Source: Herbidospora yilanensis (GTDB lineage: Bacteria; Actinomycetota; Actinomycetes; Streptosporangiales; Streptosporangiaceae). Taken from it: a stretch of 64,000 bases of DNA. The stretch spans positions 1-64,000 of the forward strand of contig NZ_BBXE01000026.1 in assembly GCF_001570565.1 (NCBI RefSeq), written 5' to 3'. The notes below the pieces were generated by a model that saw only the letters and a program-made list of their open reading frames with translations, did not search any database and was not told the DNA's origin. The position numbers and the translations under genes were made by a program. Shown here one piece after another: positions 1-8,670 of this stretch. Each line of letters opens with the position of its first letter. Within the stretch, counting starts at the first letter, position 1.

Positions 1-761
<761 letters not shown>

Positions 762-923
762 TCGTCGCTCCTCACGAGCGGTCGGGCGGACCGGGAGTTC
801 CGGCTCCGTCGTTCCGCATGCCAGCCCCGGCACGGAGAACAGTCAAGTCTATTGGAGTAGGCGTTCCCCGGGCGCAGGGCGTTCACCCTCCATCCAACTA
901 CTGCCGGAGGGTGCGGTGTTCCC

Positions 924-941
924 GATACGCCGCAAGCGAAC
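924..941. promoter_or_regulatory. Candidate ClgR operator upstream of clpC
   Basis: The sequence ACGCCGCAAGCGAAC fits the actinobacterial ClgR box WNNWCGCYNANRGCGWWS except for the central A and the first W. ClgR is known to activate clpC and clpP genes in this phylum. The site lies about 165 bases before the clpC start. The rest of the 762-1053 gap holds no credible gene. Confidence 0.45.
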
Positions 942-1053
942 GACGTTTATGTGGGCACAAAACACGATCGTGCGATCATCCCGATGGCCGTGACATCCCT
1001 TCGACTTCGGGACCCCCGGCGACCGGTATAACCGCACGATCGCTTCGCAGCAC

Positions 1054-1395
1054 TTAGTGAGCCGCTTCGTAGGCCTCCACGATCGAGGCGGCAATGCGAC
1101 CGCGCTCGCTCACGGGGTGGTTGTTCGCCTTGGCCCAGGCGCGGATCTCCGCGCTCTTCTCGCGGGTCATCGCGCGCTGCGAGCTACCGCCGCCACGACG
1201 ACGGCCACGTGAAGGAGTCGATTCCGCACGACGGGCACCGTTGACGAAAGGCAGGACCGCTTCGCGGAGCTTCTTGGCGTTCGAGTCGCTGAGGTCAATC
1301 TCATATGACGTGCCGTCAAGCGCGAAGGTGACAGTCTCATTGGCCTCGCCGCCATCGAGATCGTCGATGAGAATCACCTGCGTGTGCTTGGCCAT
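1054..1395 (-). CDS. lsr2: Lsr2 nucleoid-associated xenogeneic silencer
   Basis: Lsr2 binds and bridges AT-rich DNA and silences foreign genes, as H-NS does in enterobacteria. The 113-residue product has the usual length. The N-terminal dimerisation domain starts 'MAKHTQVILIDDLDGG'. The linker is basic, with an 'RGRRRGGG' stretch. The C-terminal DNA-binding domain contains the 'RAWAKANNHPVSERGRI' segment, with the RGR hook that enters the AT minor groove. The ATG at 1393-1395 follows an AAAGGA ribosome site. An upstream in-frame extension was not used because it is not part of the family. Its own promoter is likely at 1437-1465. Confidence 0.97.
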   Translation of the reverse strand: MAKHTQVILIDDLDGGEANETVTFALDGTSYEIDLSDSNAKKLREAVLPFVNGARRAESTPSRGRRRGGGSSQRAMTREKSAEIRAWAKANNHPVSERGRIAASIVEAYEAAH

Positions 1396-1436
1396 CCGGC
1401 AATCCTTTCGCAGAGCAAAGTTTGATTCGTCAGCCA

Positions 1437-1465
1437 AACATATACCCGGTTTCCGCCGCTGACAA
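1437..1465 (-). promoter_or_regulatory. Predicted lsr2 promoter
   Basis: On the minus strand TTGTCA (1460-1465) and TATGTT (1437-1442) are separated by 17 bases and match the sigma-70 -35 and -10 elements in 5/6 and 4/6 positions. Transcription would start about 35 bases before the lsr2 ATG, after the upstream small gene ends. Confidence 0.5.
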
Positions 1466-1492
1466 TTCACGATTGCCAGGAGGCGTTCAGGT

Positions 1493-1636
1493 TCAGGCGT
1501 TGTCGGAAGACTTCTCGTCCGGTTCGCGCCTTCCTCGGAGCCCGGCGGCATCAGAACGCAGCAACTTTACGACGCCGTAGACGACGGCGGCACCGACTAC
1601 GAGAGGTGGTATGAGGGCGGACAATACCTCTGACAT
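1493..1636 (-). CDS. 47-residue predicted single-pass membrane peptide
   Basis: This short reading frame has a consensus AAGGAG (1646-1651) nine bases before its ATG, which is the main reason to believe it. The product begins 'MSEVLSALIPPLVVGAAVVY', a hydrophobic stretch long enough for one membrane helix (about residues 5-25). A short charged tail follows, ending 'EPDEKSSDNA'. It lies upstream of lsr2 on the same strand, 97 bases before the lsr2 ATG. I do not recognise a family. It could be membrane-anchored or a leader peptide. Expression is not shown by sequence alone. Confidence 0.6.
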   Translation of the reverse strand: MSEVLSALIPPLVVGAAVVYGVVKLLRSDAAGLRGRREPDEKSSDNA

Positions 1637-1807
1637 TCGACCTCACTCCTTCCCTGGGAAATCGCCGGGAACCCCTATGAAATCGGGGCTTTCGTGTCAG
1701 AAGGTCCACGGAGACGTCCCTGACGATAGCGGAGTCCGTGACCGGTGGGTCGCGCGGGGTGGTCAGGCCGCTTACCCGATGCTTATGAATCGTACCGATG
1801 AAAAGCG

Positions 1808-1838
1808 AGAGGGGCGGTCGCCGAGCGACCGCCCCTCT
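1808..1838 (-). terminator. Strong hairpin terminator after the first RDD gene
   Basis: A perfect 13-bp stem (1808-1820 with 1826-1838) closes a 5-base loop, and TTTT follows about eight bases later on the minus strand. It sits 22 bases past the end of the RDD gene at 1861. It could also stop plus-strand readthrough. The remaining 1637-1807 stretch shows no other gene. Confidence 0.8.
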
Positions 1839-1860
1839 GTTTGGAACGCTTCCGCGGGCC

Positions 1861-2631
1861 TCAGAGCTTGACCACCACAGTTCCGGCGACCTTGTCGTGA
1901 ATCGCCTGCTGCAGGGGCTTGTCCCACAGCGGCCACAGCACGTTGACCAGGCTGAAGACGCCGCCGATGAAGCTCAGGATCGTGTTGAACGCCAGGAGCT
2001 GCGGGCCCCACATGACGCCGATGCGCTTGATGGAGCTTTCGGCGTCGATGCCGCCCATGGCGGGCTGGCCGAGCTTAACGATCCGGATCTTCATAACCTT
2101 CTTGCCGATTGTCTGACCGTCGCGCGAGATCTGGAAGAACTCGTAGGCGGCGTACAGCAGGAAGGAGACCACGGCCTGGATCAGAAGGCCGACGAACGAG
2201 ACCGTCGGGAGCTCGATCGTAAGGCCGCCGATCTCGCTGGTCGTCGTCGTGGTGAACGCGCTGGAGATCAGGCCGCCGATAAGCAGGTTGACCACGACGC
2301 CCAGGATTAGGCCGTCGATGATGCGGGCGACCAAACGCTGCCACCACTCGGCGAGAGGCGCCGGAACTCCGGGAGGAAGAGGTGCGCCCTGCGGTGTGCC
2401 ATAAGAGGGGGCGGCGCCATAACCCTGCGGGGCGCCATATCCCTGGGGAGCCTGGGGCGCACCATATCCACCCTGGGGTGGGTAACCACCCTGAGGGGGG
2501 TATCCGCCACCCTGCTGCGGAGGCGGGTAACCACCCTGGGGCGGGTAACCCTGGGGCGGCGGGTAACCGCCTTGCTGCGGCGGCGGGACGGAACCATATG
2601 GGTTCTGACCGGGGGGCGGTTCCGGGTGCAT
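1861..2631 (-). CDS. RDD family membrane protein with Pro/Gly/Tyr-rich N-terminus
   Basis: The 256-residue product has two parts. Residues 1-84 are low complexity, rich in Pro, Gly, Gln and Tyr ('GGYPPQGGYPPQGGY'-type repeats). From about residue 85 an RDD domain begins ('[16 protein letters not shown]') with three to four membrane helices and the conserved Arg and Asp residues that give the family its name. RDD proteins are mostly uncharacterised; some act in ion transport. The gene is a paralogue of the next one upstream (2819-4060): the last 30 residues of both are nearly the same ('LWDKPLQQA(I/L)HDKVA'). The start follows GAGAGG. A terminator follows at 1808-1838. Confidence 0.88.
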   Translation of the reverse strand: MHPEPPPGQNPYGSVPPPQQGGYPPPQGYPPQGGYPPPQQGGGYPPQGGYPPQGGYGAPQAPQGYGAPQGYGAAPSYGTPQGAPLPPGVPAPLAEWWQRLVARIIDGLILGVVVNLLIGGLISSAFTTTTTSEIGGLTIELPTVSFVGLLIQAVVSFLLYAAYEFFQISRDGQTIGKKVMKIRIVKLGQPAMGGIDAESSIKRIGVMWGPQLLAFNTILSFIGGVFSLVNVLWPLWDKPLQQAIHDKVAGTVVVKL

Positions 2632-2760
2632 TGGTTACCTCTCGTCACTTCTATGTGGGGACATGAGTGTTCATGGTCTCAAGGCACGCTAGCACCAACC
2701 GCTTACCGCTTTAGGAAGTTATTTCGGATACAACGGACCGAACACGCTGTGTACATGAAA

Positions 2761-2790
2761 CGGGGTCGATGGCGCGATCCATCGACCCCG
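2761..2790 (-). terminator. Hairpin terminator after the second RDD gene
   Basis: A perfect 12-bp GC-rich stem (2761-2772 with 2779-2790) with a 6-base loop lies 29 bases past the stop at 2819 on the minus strand. Only a short GTTTC follows, so the T-tract is weak. Confidence 0.65.
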
Positions 2791-2818
2791 GGCACGGTTA
2801 GTTCTGTGCGCTATGTCA

Positions 2819-4060
2819 CTACTTGACCTTGACGACGATCGTATTCGCCACCTTGTCGTGAAGCGCCTGCTGCAGGGGCTTGTCCCAGAGCAGCCACAGA
2901 ACGTTCAGGAGCGAGAACAGGCCCGCCACGGCGTTGATGATGGAGCCCACCACGGGAACAATCGCCAACGCGCGGATGAACTGCGGGCCGTACATGACGG
3001 CGGCTCGCTTGCCGGCGGTCTCGACGGAAAGTCCCGGCGTCGACAGGTCGCCGCCCACCGGAATGACACGGATTCCCATCACGATCTTTCCGAGGGTCTG
3101 GCCGCGCGACTTCAGCATGAAGAACTCGTACGCGAACCAGGCCGTGGCGCTCACGAGCGTGATGAGGATGGTCGCGAGGGTGAACCCGCCGGGCTCGATC
3201 GACGTCAGGTCGTCGGGGTTGAACGACGGCTGCGTGACCACCAGGGCGGTGATCGCGAACGACAACACGAAGAACACGACGCCGATGATGAGGCCGTCGA
3301 CGATGCGGGCCACGAGCCGCTGCCACCAGTCGGCGAGCGGGGCCGGCACGCCCGGGGGCAGGGCCTGGGCCGGGTAGCCGGGGTTGTAGGCGGGGGCGGA
3401 GTACTGCTGCTGGCCGTAGGTGCCCTGGGGCTGGCCGGGGTAGCCGGGCTGCTGCTGGTAGGACGGGGCCTGCTGCTGGCCGTAGCCCTGCTGAGGCTGC
3501 TGACCGTAACCGGGCTGCTGTCCGTAACCAGGCTGCTGCCCGTAGCCCTGCTGCTGGCCGTAGCCCTGCTGAGGCTGCTGACCGTAGCCGGGCTGCTGCT
3601 GGCCGTAACCCGACTGCTGGCCGTAGCCCTGCTGGGGCTGCTGGCCATGGCCGGGCTGCTGCTGCCCATAACCGGGTTGCTGACCATAACCAGGCTGCTG
3701 GTCGTAGCCGGGCTGCTGCCCGTAACCAGGCTGCTGGCCGTAACCCTGCTGCTGCCCGTAGCCCTGCTGAGGCTGCTGGCCGTAACCCTGCTGTTGCCCG
3801 TAATCCTGCTGGGGCTGCTGTCCATAACCGGGCTGCTGCTGGCCGTAGCCCTGCTGGGGGTAGCCCTGCTGGCCGTATCCCTGCTGGCCCTGCTGGCCCT
3901 GCTGGGCGTAGGGCTGCTGGCCGTAGACGGGCTGCTGGCCGGTCCCCCCGGTGGGGTTGCGGCTCACGATCGTCATGTCCGGGTCATAGTCCTGCGCGGG
4001 CTTGTCCTGGCCTTGCTGCCCTTCACGGTCGTCCGGGCGGTATGGCGGCTGGGCGCTCAC
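2819..4060 (-). CDS. RDD family membrane protein with a long prion-like Gly-Tyr-Gln repeat
   Basis: The 413-residue product has a polar head (residues 1-44), a Gln/Gly/Tyr/Pro repeat region (about 45-220, made of GYGQQ and GYGQQPQQ units) and an RDD domain from about residue 234 ('[16 protein letters not shown]') with three or more membrane helices. The start is GTG at 4058-4060 with AGGTGA six bases upstream. It lies 187 bases upstream of a paralogous RDD gene in the same direction. The head includes '[11 protein letters not shown]', whose threonine could be a phosphorylation site of a Ser/Thr kinase; that is a guess. The low-complexity part is expected on the cytoplasmic side and may drive clustering. 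Function is unknown. Confidence 0.88.
   Translation of the reverse strand: MSAQPPYRPDDREGQQGQDKPAQDYDPDMTIVSRNPTGGTGQQPVYGQQPYAQQGQQGQQGYGQQGYPQQGYGQQQPGYGQQPQQDYGQQQGYGQQPQQGYGQQQGYGQQPGYGQQPGYDQQPGYGQQPGYGQQQPGHGQQPQQGYGQQSGYGQQQPGYGQQPQQGYGQQQGYGQQPGYGQQPGYGQQPQQGYGQQQAPSYQQQPGYPGQPQGTYGQQQYSAPAYNPGYPAQALPPGVPAPLADWWQRLVARIVDGLIIGVVFFVLSFAITALVVTQPSFNPDDLTSIEPGGFTLATILITLVSATAWFAYEFFMLKSRGQTLGKIVMGIRVIPVGGDLSTPGLSVETAGKRAAVMYGPQFIRALAIVPVVGSIINAVAGLFSLLNVLWLLWDKPLQQALHDKVANTIVVKVK
3411..3930 (-). repeat. In-frame tandem repeat coding GYGQQ units
   Basis: About 170 codons consist of imperfect 15-24 base units that encode [11 protein letters not shown] and GYGQQPQQ. Codon use varies between units (cag dominates for Gln; tac and tat alternate for Tyr), so the amino acid pattern appears to be selected rather than a recent DNA duplication. 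Confidence 0.85.
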
Positions 4061-4175
4061 CGTGTCACCTCACTTCGAGTACGCATGCGGTACACGTGAG
4101 ACACGCACGCTTGACATAGCCAAAAGTATCGATAGCCGGATCTACAGTCACCTTCCCGGCCCGTTATGACCACGG

Positions 4176-4685
4176 TCAAGCACGCGGTTCCAAGTGCAGG
4201 ATCATGCGTGTATTGCCCAAAGTGTTGGGTTTCACATGTTCAAGATCAAGGAATTCCGCGACACCCTCGTCGTAGGAGGCGAGCAGTTCGGCGTACACCT
4301 CGGGGGAGACGGGGGTGCCGTTGATCTCGCGGAAGCCGTGGCGTTCGAAGAACGGGACCTCGAAGGTGAGGCAGAAGACGCGCCGCACCCCGAGTTCGCG
4401 CGCGGTGGCGATGAGGGCCCCGACGATCTCGTGGCCGATGCCCATTCCACGGCAGGCCGGATCGACCGCGACGGTCCGGATCTCGGCCAGGTCCTCCCAC
4501 AAGACGTGGAGCGCGCCGCAGCCCACGACCGCGCCGTCGAGCTCGGCCACCCAGAATTCCTGGACGTCCTCATAGAGGGTGACGGTGCTCTTCATGAGCA
4601 ACCGGGGACCCGACCCGGAGTAGGAGTCGACGAACCGGCGGATCGCCCGGACGTCGGGGGTACGCGCGCGGCGGACCTTGACCAT
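4176..4685 (-). CDS. argA: Short N-acetylglutamate synthase-like GNAT acetyltransferase
   Basis: The 169-residue product is a single GNAT domain. The acetyl-CoA site 'RGMGIG' follows the beta-4 strand 'IRTVAVDPAC', and 'FFERHGFREI' matches the C-terminal GNAT signature. The length and sequence resemble the short mycobacterial N-acetylglutamate synthase (Rv2747 type), which starts arginine synthesis by acetylating glutamate. The gene stands alone between RDD and NlpC genes. The ATG at 4683-4685 has no clear ribosome site; a TAAGGT hexamer six bases upstream suggests a leaderless transcript. It could instead acetylate another amino acid. Confidence 0.8.
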   Translation of the reverse strand: MVKVRRARTPDVRAIRRFVDSYSGSGPRLLMKSTVTLYEDVQEFWVAELDGAVVGCGALHVLWEDLAEIRTVAVDPACRGMGIGHEIVGALIATARELGVRRVFCLTFEVPFFERHGFREINGTPVSPEVYAELLASYDEGVAEFLDLEHVKPNTLGNTRMILHLEPRA

Positions 4686-4691
4686 GCAAGG

Positions 4692-4697
4692 ACCTTA
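4692..4697 (-). promoter_or_regulatory. Predicted -10 element, leaderless argA transcript
   Basis: TAAGGT lies six bases before the ATG on the minus strand, so the RNA would begin at or near the start codon. Confidence 0.4.
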
Positions 4698-4870
4698 ACG
4701 GCCCAGCACAAATCGACGAAGCCTACGGTCACAGATGGCGACCGAAACCCCCCTGGCCACCTCGGTTACCCTGGTCTCTTGCGTGATCTGTCCGTGATTG
4801 TTCGGTTGTCGAACCTAGACAGAAATCGCAGTTCCGGTTGAGCACGAACATGACGTGCACTAATGTCCAG

Positions 4871-4996
4871 GCGGCCGAGTCCTCCGCCTGAGGCGGGGGA
4901 GCCGGGGACCCACCGGGACCGCCTCCGCGCGGTCCGATGGGGTGAATCCGCAAGGTAGGGCTGCTTCCGTCCGAACCCGTCAGCTAACCCGGCAGG
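4871..4996 (+). promoter_or_regulatory. c-di-AMP riboswitch (ydaO-yuaA class)
   Basis: The leader contains the conserved blocks of the ydaO class in the right order: GGGGGAGCCGGGGACCCAC, GGGGTGAATCC, GTAGGGCTGCTTCCGTCCG and AACCCGTCAGCTAACC. The ribosome site of the next gene starts about 6 bases after the element. In actinomycetes this riboswitch commonly sits before secreted cell-wall hydrolases and turns expression off when c-di-AMP is high. A dyad GTTCG-N5-CGAAC at 4800-4814 lies upstream. Nothing else was seen in the 4698-4870 stretch. Confidence 0.92.
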
Positions 4997-5015
4997 CCCT
5001 CTGGAAGGAGCATGG

Positions 5016-5987
5016 TTGTTTCGTCGAACCGTCCGCAGGGTCGTGTTCGTGGGCTCGGCGCTGGCCCTCATCACCATCTGCGCTCCGGTGGTCTCCGCCA
5101 CCGCCGACCCCGAGCCCACGCTGAAAGAGCTCACCGCCGAGGTCGAGAAGCTGCACGAGGAGATCGAGTCGCTCACCGAGCAGTACAACGGTGAGCGCAT
5201 CAGGCTCGACGAGGCCAAGCGCTCGGCCGCGACGGCCAAGAAGACGCTCGACACGAGCGAGGCCGACCTGGAGGCCCGTCGCAAGCGCGCGATGGTGTTC
5301 GCCACCAACGCCTACATGACCGGTGGCGCCAGCGGGATCGCGTTGATGAACGCCCCCAACCCCGACGCCTACATGGACGTCGCCTCCACGACCTACGCGC
5401 TGCAGTTGCAGAGCGGCGAGGAGGTCGTCCAGCTCACCAAGGCGCGCAAGGCCGCCGAGCGGGCGCGCGTCAGCGCCAAGGCCCGCCAGGACGAGGTGAG
5501 CAAGCTCATCAAGAGCCTCGACAAACGCGAGAACACGATCCGCGGCCTGATCAAGAAGACGGAGAGCCGGCTGTACGCCCAGGTCGCCGGCCAGGTGTCG
5601 GTGGCGAAGCGGCTCAGCCTGCCGGTCGTCGGCGACGGCAAGGCCGCCCAGGCGACCAGATGGGCGCTCACCCAGCAGCTCAAGCCCTACGTGTGGGGCG
5701 CCGAAGGACCCAACTCCTACGACTGCTCGGGCCTCATCATGGCGGCCTACGCCACGGTCGGCATCAGCATCCCCCACTACACCGGCAGCCAGTGGACGGC
5801 GGGCACGCACGTCTCACGGGACGACCTGCGGCCGGGTGACCTGGTGTTCTTCTACAACGACCTGCACCACGTGGGCCTCTATATCGGAGGGGGCTACATG
5901 GTCCACGCTCCCCGCACGGGTGACGTCGTGCGGGTCGCGGCGATCGGCAACAGGCCGTTCGCGGGCGCCGTGCGGATCGCCGACTAG
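5016..5987 (+). CDS. Secreted NlpC/P60 peptidoglycan endopeptidase
   Basis: The 323-residue product has a signal peptide (about residues 1-30, 'VVFVGSALALITICAPVVSA'), a coiled-coil region (about 35-190) and a C-terminal NlpC/P60 domain. The catalytic Cys237 is in 'YDCSGL', His285 in 'HHVGLYIG' and a third polar residue His297 in 'MVHAPRTG'. Enzymes of this kind (RipA type) cut stem peptides of peptidoglycan during growth and division. The start is TTG at 5016: GGAAGGAG ends five bases before it. An ATG at 5012 is in another frame and too close to that site. A c-di-AMP riboswitch controls the gene. Its stop overlaps the stop of the convergent HTH gene. Confidence 0.93.
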   Translation: MFRRTVRRVVFVGSALALITICAPVVSATADPEPTLKELTAEVEKLHEEIESLTEQYNGERIRLDEAKRSAATAKKTLDTSEADLEARRKRAMVFATNAYMTGGASGIALMNAPNPDAYMDVASTTYALQLQSGEEVVQLTKARKAAERARVSAKARQDEVSKLIKSLDKRENTIRGLIKKTESRLYAQVAGQVSVAKRLSLPVVGDGKAAQATRWALTQQLKPYVWGAEGPNSYDCSGLIMAAYATVGISIPHYTGSQWTAGTHVSRDDLRPGDLVFFYNDLHHVGLYIGGGYMVHAPRTGDVVRVAAIGNRPFAGAVRIAD

Positions 5988-6199
5988 ATCAAACGCCGTC
6001 GGGCCGCCCATGCGACGGCCTCGATGGCGGTGGCGACGCCGATGCGGTCGCAGATGCCGCGCAGCCGACGACGCACCGTCCGGCCGCTGACATCAAGGCT
6101 CCGCCCGACACGGTCGACGGTCACGCCCTTGGCCAGTTCGGCCAGCAGCAGCAACTCGTCGTCGGTCAGGCCGACGCGCTCGGTCTCGGAAACTGACAT
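5984..6199 (-). CDS. Small LuxR-type helix-turn-helix protein
   Basis: The 71-residue product is little more than one LuxR/GerE DNA-binding domain: 'LTDDELLLLAELAKG' followed by the recognition-helix segment 'LDVSGRTVRRRLRGI'. No receiver or sensor domain is present. The ATG at 6197-6199 follows GAGAGGGG; an upstream GTG at 6217 is less likely. Its TAG and the TAG of the convergent NlpC gene share the tetramer CTAG at 5984-5987. It may regulate nearby genes, but no target can be named. Confidence 0.75.
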   Translation of the reverse strand: MSVSETERVGLTDDELLLLAELAKGVTVDRVGRSLDVSGRTVRRRLRGICDRIGVATAIEAVAWAARRRLI

Positions 6200-6320
6200 C
6201 GTGAGCCCCTCTCCCACGACGGATGATTCTCGCCACCCCTCAGGGAAGGTAAACGTCGGGGAGAAAGGACGTCAAGCAGGGGTATTGACTTGCTCAGGCG
6301 TATGTGAACGCCTAGTAACA

Positions 6321-6349
6321 TGAGGCCCCCACGTGCTGTGGGGGCCTCA
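6321..6349 (-). terminator. Hairpin terminator after lysS
   Basis: A perfect 11-bp stem (6321-6331 with 6339-6349) lies 20 bases past the lysS stop on the minus strand. It has no good T-tract and may act on both strands. Confidence 0.65.
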
Positions 6350-6368
6350 CCTGCTGCTAAACGGGAAT

Positions 6369-7859
6369 TCAATGGCTGGGGCGTACCAGCGGGAACAGAA
6401 TTGTTTCGCGAATGTTTTTTCCTGTGAAGGCCATGATCATGCGGTCGATGCCCGCTCCCATACCGCCTGTCGGGGGCATCGCGTACTCCAGGGCCTGCAG
6501 AAAGTCCTCGTCGAGCTGCATCGCCTCGGCGTCGCCGCCGGCCGCGAGGATCGACTGCTCGGTGAGGCGGCGGCGCTGCTCGATCGGGTCGACCAGCTCC
6601 GAGTAGGCGGTGCCGAGCTCGGTGCCGAAGCCGATCAGGTCCCACTTCTCGGTCAGCAGCGGATTCTCTCGGTGCTGACGGGTCAGCGGCGAGGTCTCCA
6701 GCGGATAGTCCATCACGAACGTGGGCTGGATGAGGGTGTGCTCGACGAGCGCCTCGAAGATCTCCTGCACGAGCTTGCCCTGGCCCCATTTCGGGTCCCA
6801 GTGGATCTCGCGCCGGTCGGCCAGCTTCCGCACGGCCTCCAGCGGCGTCTCGGTGGTGATCTCCTCACCGAGGGCCTTGGAGACCGAGCCGTAGAGGGTG
6901 ATGCGCGGCCACTCGGCCAGGCCGAGGTCGATCTCCTGGTCGCCGTGGCGGACGACGCTGGTGCCGAGCGCGGCCACGACGGCCTTCTGGTACATGCGCT
7001 GGGTCAGGTCGGCCATGTCGTTGTAGTCGAGGTAGGTGCCGTAGGCCTCGAGCATGGTGAACTCGGGGTTGTGGGTGGAGTCGGCGCCCTCGTTGCGGAA
7101 GTTGCGGTTCATCTCGAAGACCTTCTCGATGCCGCCGACGACCAGCCGCTTGAGGTAGAGCTCGATCGCGATGCGAAGGTAGAGCTCCATGCCGTAGGCG
7201 TTGATGTGGGTCTTGAACGGCCGGGCCGCCGCGCCGCCGTGGATCGGCTGGAGCATCGGCGTCTCGACCTCGAGGTAGCCCTCTTCGTGCCAGAAGTCAC
7301 GGACCGCGCGCACGGTGGCGCTGCGGATGTGGGCCATCTTGCGGGCCTCGTCGTTGACGATGAGGTCGACGTAGCGCAGCCGGACGCGGGCCTCGGGGTC
7401 GCTGAGCCCGGCGTGCTTCTCGGGCAGCGGGCGCAGGCACTTGGCGGTGATCGCCCACGAGTCGGCCATGATCGACAACTCGCCGCGCTTGGAGGTGATG
7501 ACCTCGCCGGTGATGCCGACGTGGTCGCCCAGGTCGACGTCGCGCTTCCAGGCCGCCAGCGACTCTTCGCCGAGCCGGTCGAGCGACAACATGATCTGGA
7601 GGTCGCCGGAGCCGTCGCGGATGGTCGCGAAGCAGAGCTTGCCGCCGATCCGGGAGAGCATCACGCGACCGGCCACGCCGACGGTCTCGCCGGTCGCGGC
7701 GCCCGCCTCAAGGCCGGCGTGTTTCGCGCGGACCTCCGCGTTGGTCGCGGTCCGCGGGTAGTTCACCGGATAGGGGTCGACGCCTTCGGAGATCAGACGG
7801 TCCAGCTTTTCGCGGCGGACGCGCATCTGCTCCGGAAGCTCGTTCAGCTCTTCGCTCAC
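6369..7859 (-). CDS. lysS: Lysyl-tRNA synthetase, class II
   Basis: LysS charges tRNA-Lys with lysine using ATP. The 496-residue product has the full class II layout: an N-terminal OB-fold anticodon-binding domain (about 55-165) and the catalytic core with motif 1 ('[15 protein letters not shown]'), motif 2 ('[11 protein letters not shown]') and motif 3 ('[12 protein letters not shown]'). The start is GTG at 7857-7859. There is no clear ribosome site, but TAATCT eight bases upstream could give a separate leaderless transcript. The gene is also 21 bases after coaX, so it probably ends the pan-nad-coaX operon. Confidence 0.97.
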   Translation of the reverse strand: MSEELNELPEQMRVRREKLDRLISEGVDPYPVNYPRTATNAEVRAKHAGLEAGAATGETVGVAGRVMLSRIGGKLCFATIRDGSGDLQIMLSLDRLGEESLAAWKRDVDLGDHVGITGEVITSKRGELSIMADSWAITAKCLRPLPEKHAGLSDPEARVRLRYVDLIVNDEARKMAHIRSATVRAVRDFWHEEGYLEVETPMLQPIHGGAAARPFKTHINAYGMELYLRIAIELYLKRLVVGGIEKVFEMNRNFRNEGADSTHNPEFTMLEAYGTYLDYNDMADLTQRMYQKAVVAALGTSVVRHGDQEIDLGLAEWPRITLYGSVSKALGEEITTETPLEAVRKLADRREIHWDPKWGQGKLVQEIFEALVEHTLIQPTFVMDYPLETSPLTRQHRENPLLTEKWDLIGFGTELGTAYSELVDPIEQRRRLTEQSILAAGGDAEAMQLDEDFLQALEYAMPPTGGMGAGIDRMIMAFTGKNIRETILFPLVRPSH

Positions 7860-7867
7860 GGCACTAC

Positions 7868-7873
7868 AGATTA
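7868..7873 (-). promoter_or_regulatory. Predicted -10 element inside the operon, before lysS
   Basis: TAATCT lies eight bases before the lysS GTG. It would give lysS its own leaderless transcript in addition to readthrough from coaX. Confidence 0.35.
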
Positions 7874-7880
7874 GCGGCGT

Positions 7881-8663
7881 TTAGGCGGTGTTTCGGGCGT
7901 AGACCAGCCGCAGGCCGATGAGGGTGAGCCAGGGTTCGTGTACGTCGATCGTCCGCGCCTCGCTGACCACCAGGGGCGCCCCGGGGCCGGTCGCGACGAC
8001 GGTCACCTCGTCGGGGTCGGCGGCGAGCTCGGCCGTCATGCGGTCGACGATGCCGTCGACCAGGCCGGCGAAGCCGTAGATGATGCCCGACTGGAGGGCT
8101 TCGACGGTGTTCTTGGCGATCACCGAGCGGGGCCGGATGAGCTCGACCTTGTGGAGCTGGGCGCCCGCCTCGGCCAGCGCGTCGACGCTGATCTCCAGCC
8201 CGGGGGCGGTCACCGCGCCGACGTACTCGCCCCTCGCCGAGACGGCGTCGAACGAGGTCGCGGTGCCGAAGTCGACGACCACGCAGGGGCCGCCGAACAG
8301 GCTGATGGCGGCCAGCGCGTTGACGATGCGGTCGCTGCCGACCTCTTTCGGGTTGTCCATCCGCACGGGCACCCCCGTGCGGACGCCGGGCTCCACGACC
8401 ACCGAGGTCACGTCGCCGTAGTAGCGGCGGGACATCTCGCGCATCTCGTTGAGGACCGAGGGCACGGTCGAGCAGATGGAGATGCCCGAGATGTCGGTGT
8501 TCTTGAGGATGGCCGACTGGGCCAGCAACCCCTGGAGGATCACCGCGAGTTCGTCGGCCGTCCGGCGGGCGTCGGTGGCGATGCGCCAGTGCTCGATGAC
8601 CTCTTCACCTTCGAACAGGCCAAGCACCGTGTGGGTGTTGCTGACGTCGATGGTGAGGAGCAT
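7881..8663 (-). CDS. coaX: Type III pantothenate kinase
   Basis: CoaX phosphorylates pantothenate, the first step of CoA synthesis. The 260-residue product starts 'MLLTIDVSNTHTVLG', the usual N-terminal phosphate-binding motif of the ASKHA fold. It also has 'PKEVGSDRIVNALAA' and 'VVDFGTATSFDAV', both typical of type III enzymes. The ATG at 8661-8663 was chosen because the family starts here; a GTG six codons upstream is possible. Only 7 bases separate it from the nadBC stop. Type III kinases resist feedback by CoA. The substrate is supplied by PanC encoded upstream in the same operon. Confidence 0.96.
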   Translation of the reverse strand: MLLTIDVSNTHTVLGLFEGEEVIEHWRIATDARRTADELAVILQGLLAQSAILKNTDISGISICSTVPSVLNEMREMSRRYYGDVTSVVVEPGVRTGVPVRMDNPKEVGSDRIVNALAAISLFGGPCVVVDFGTATSFDAVSARGEYVGAVTAPGLEISVDALAEAGAQLHKVELIRPRSVIAKNTVEALQSGIIYGFAGLVDGIVDRMTAELAADPDEVTVVATGPGAPLVVSEARTIDVHEPWLTLIGLRLVYARNTA

Positions 8664-8670
8664 GCCCCGA

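Noticed and set aside
1611-1871. Plus-strand 86-codon frame between lsr2 and the RDD gene
   Set aside because: It crosses the terminator hairpin and overlaps the small minus-strand gene; there is no ribosome site.
2813-4099. Plus-strand open frame of 428 codons rich in Leu and Val repeats
   Set aside because: It is the reverse reading of the GYGQQ repeat; the RDD domain and ribosome site support only the minus strand.
4800-4814. GTTCG-N5-CGAAC dyad as a LexA box
   Set aside because: The half-sites are in the opposite order and spacing from the actinobacterial SOS box.
5012-5194. ATG-started 60-codon frame overlapping the NlpC/P60 start
   Set aside because: The ATG is one base from the ribosome site, the product has no features, and the TTG frame encodes the signal peptide.
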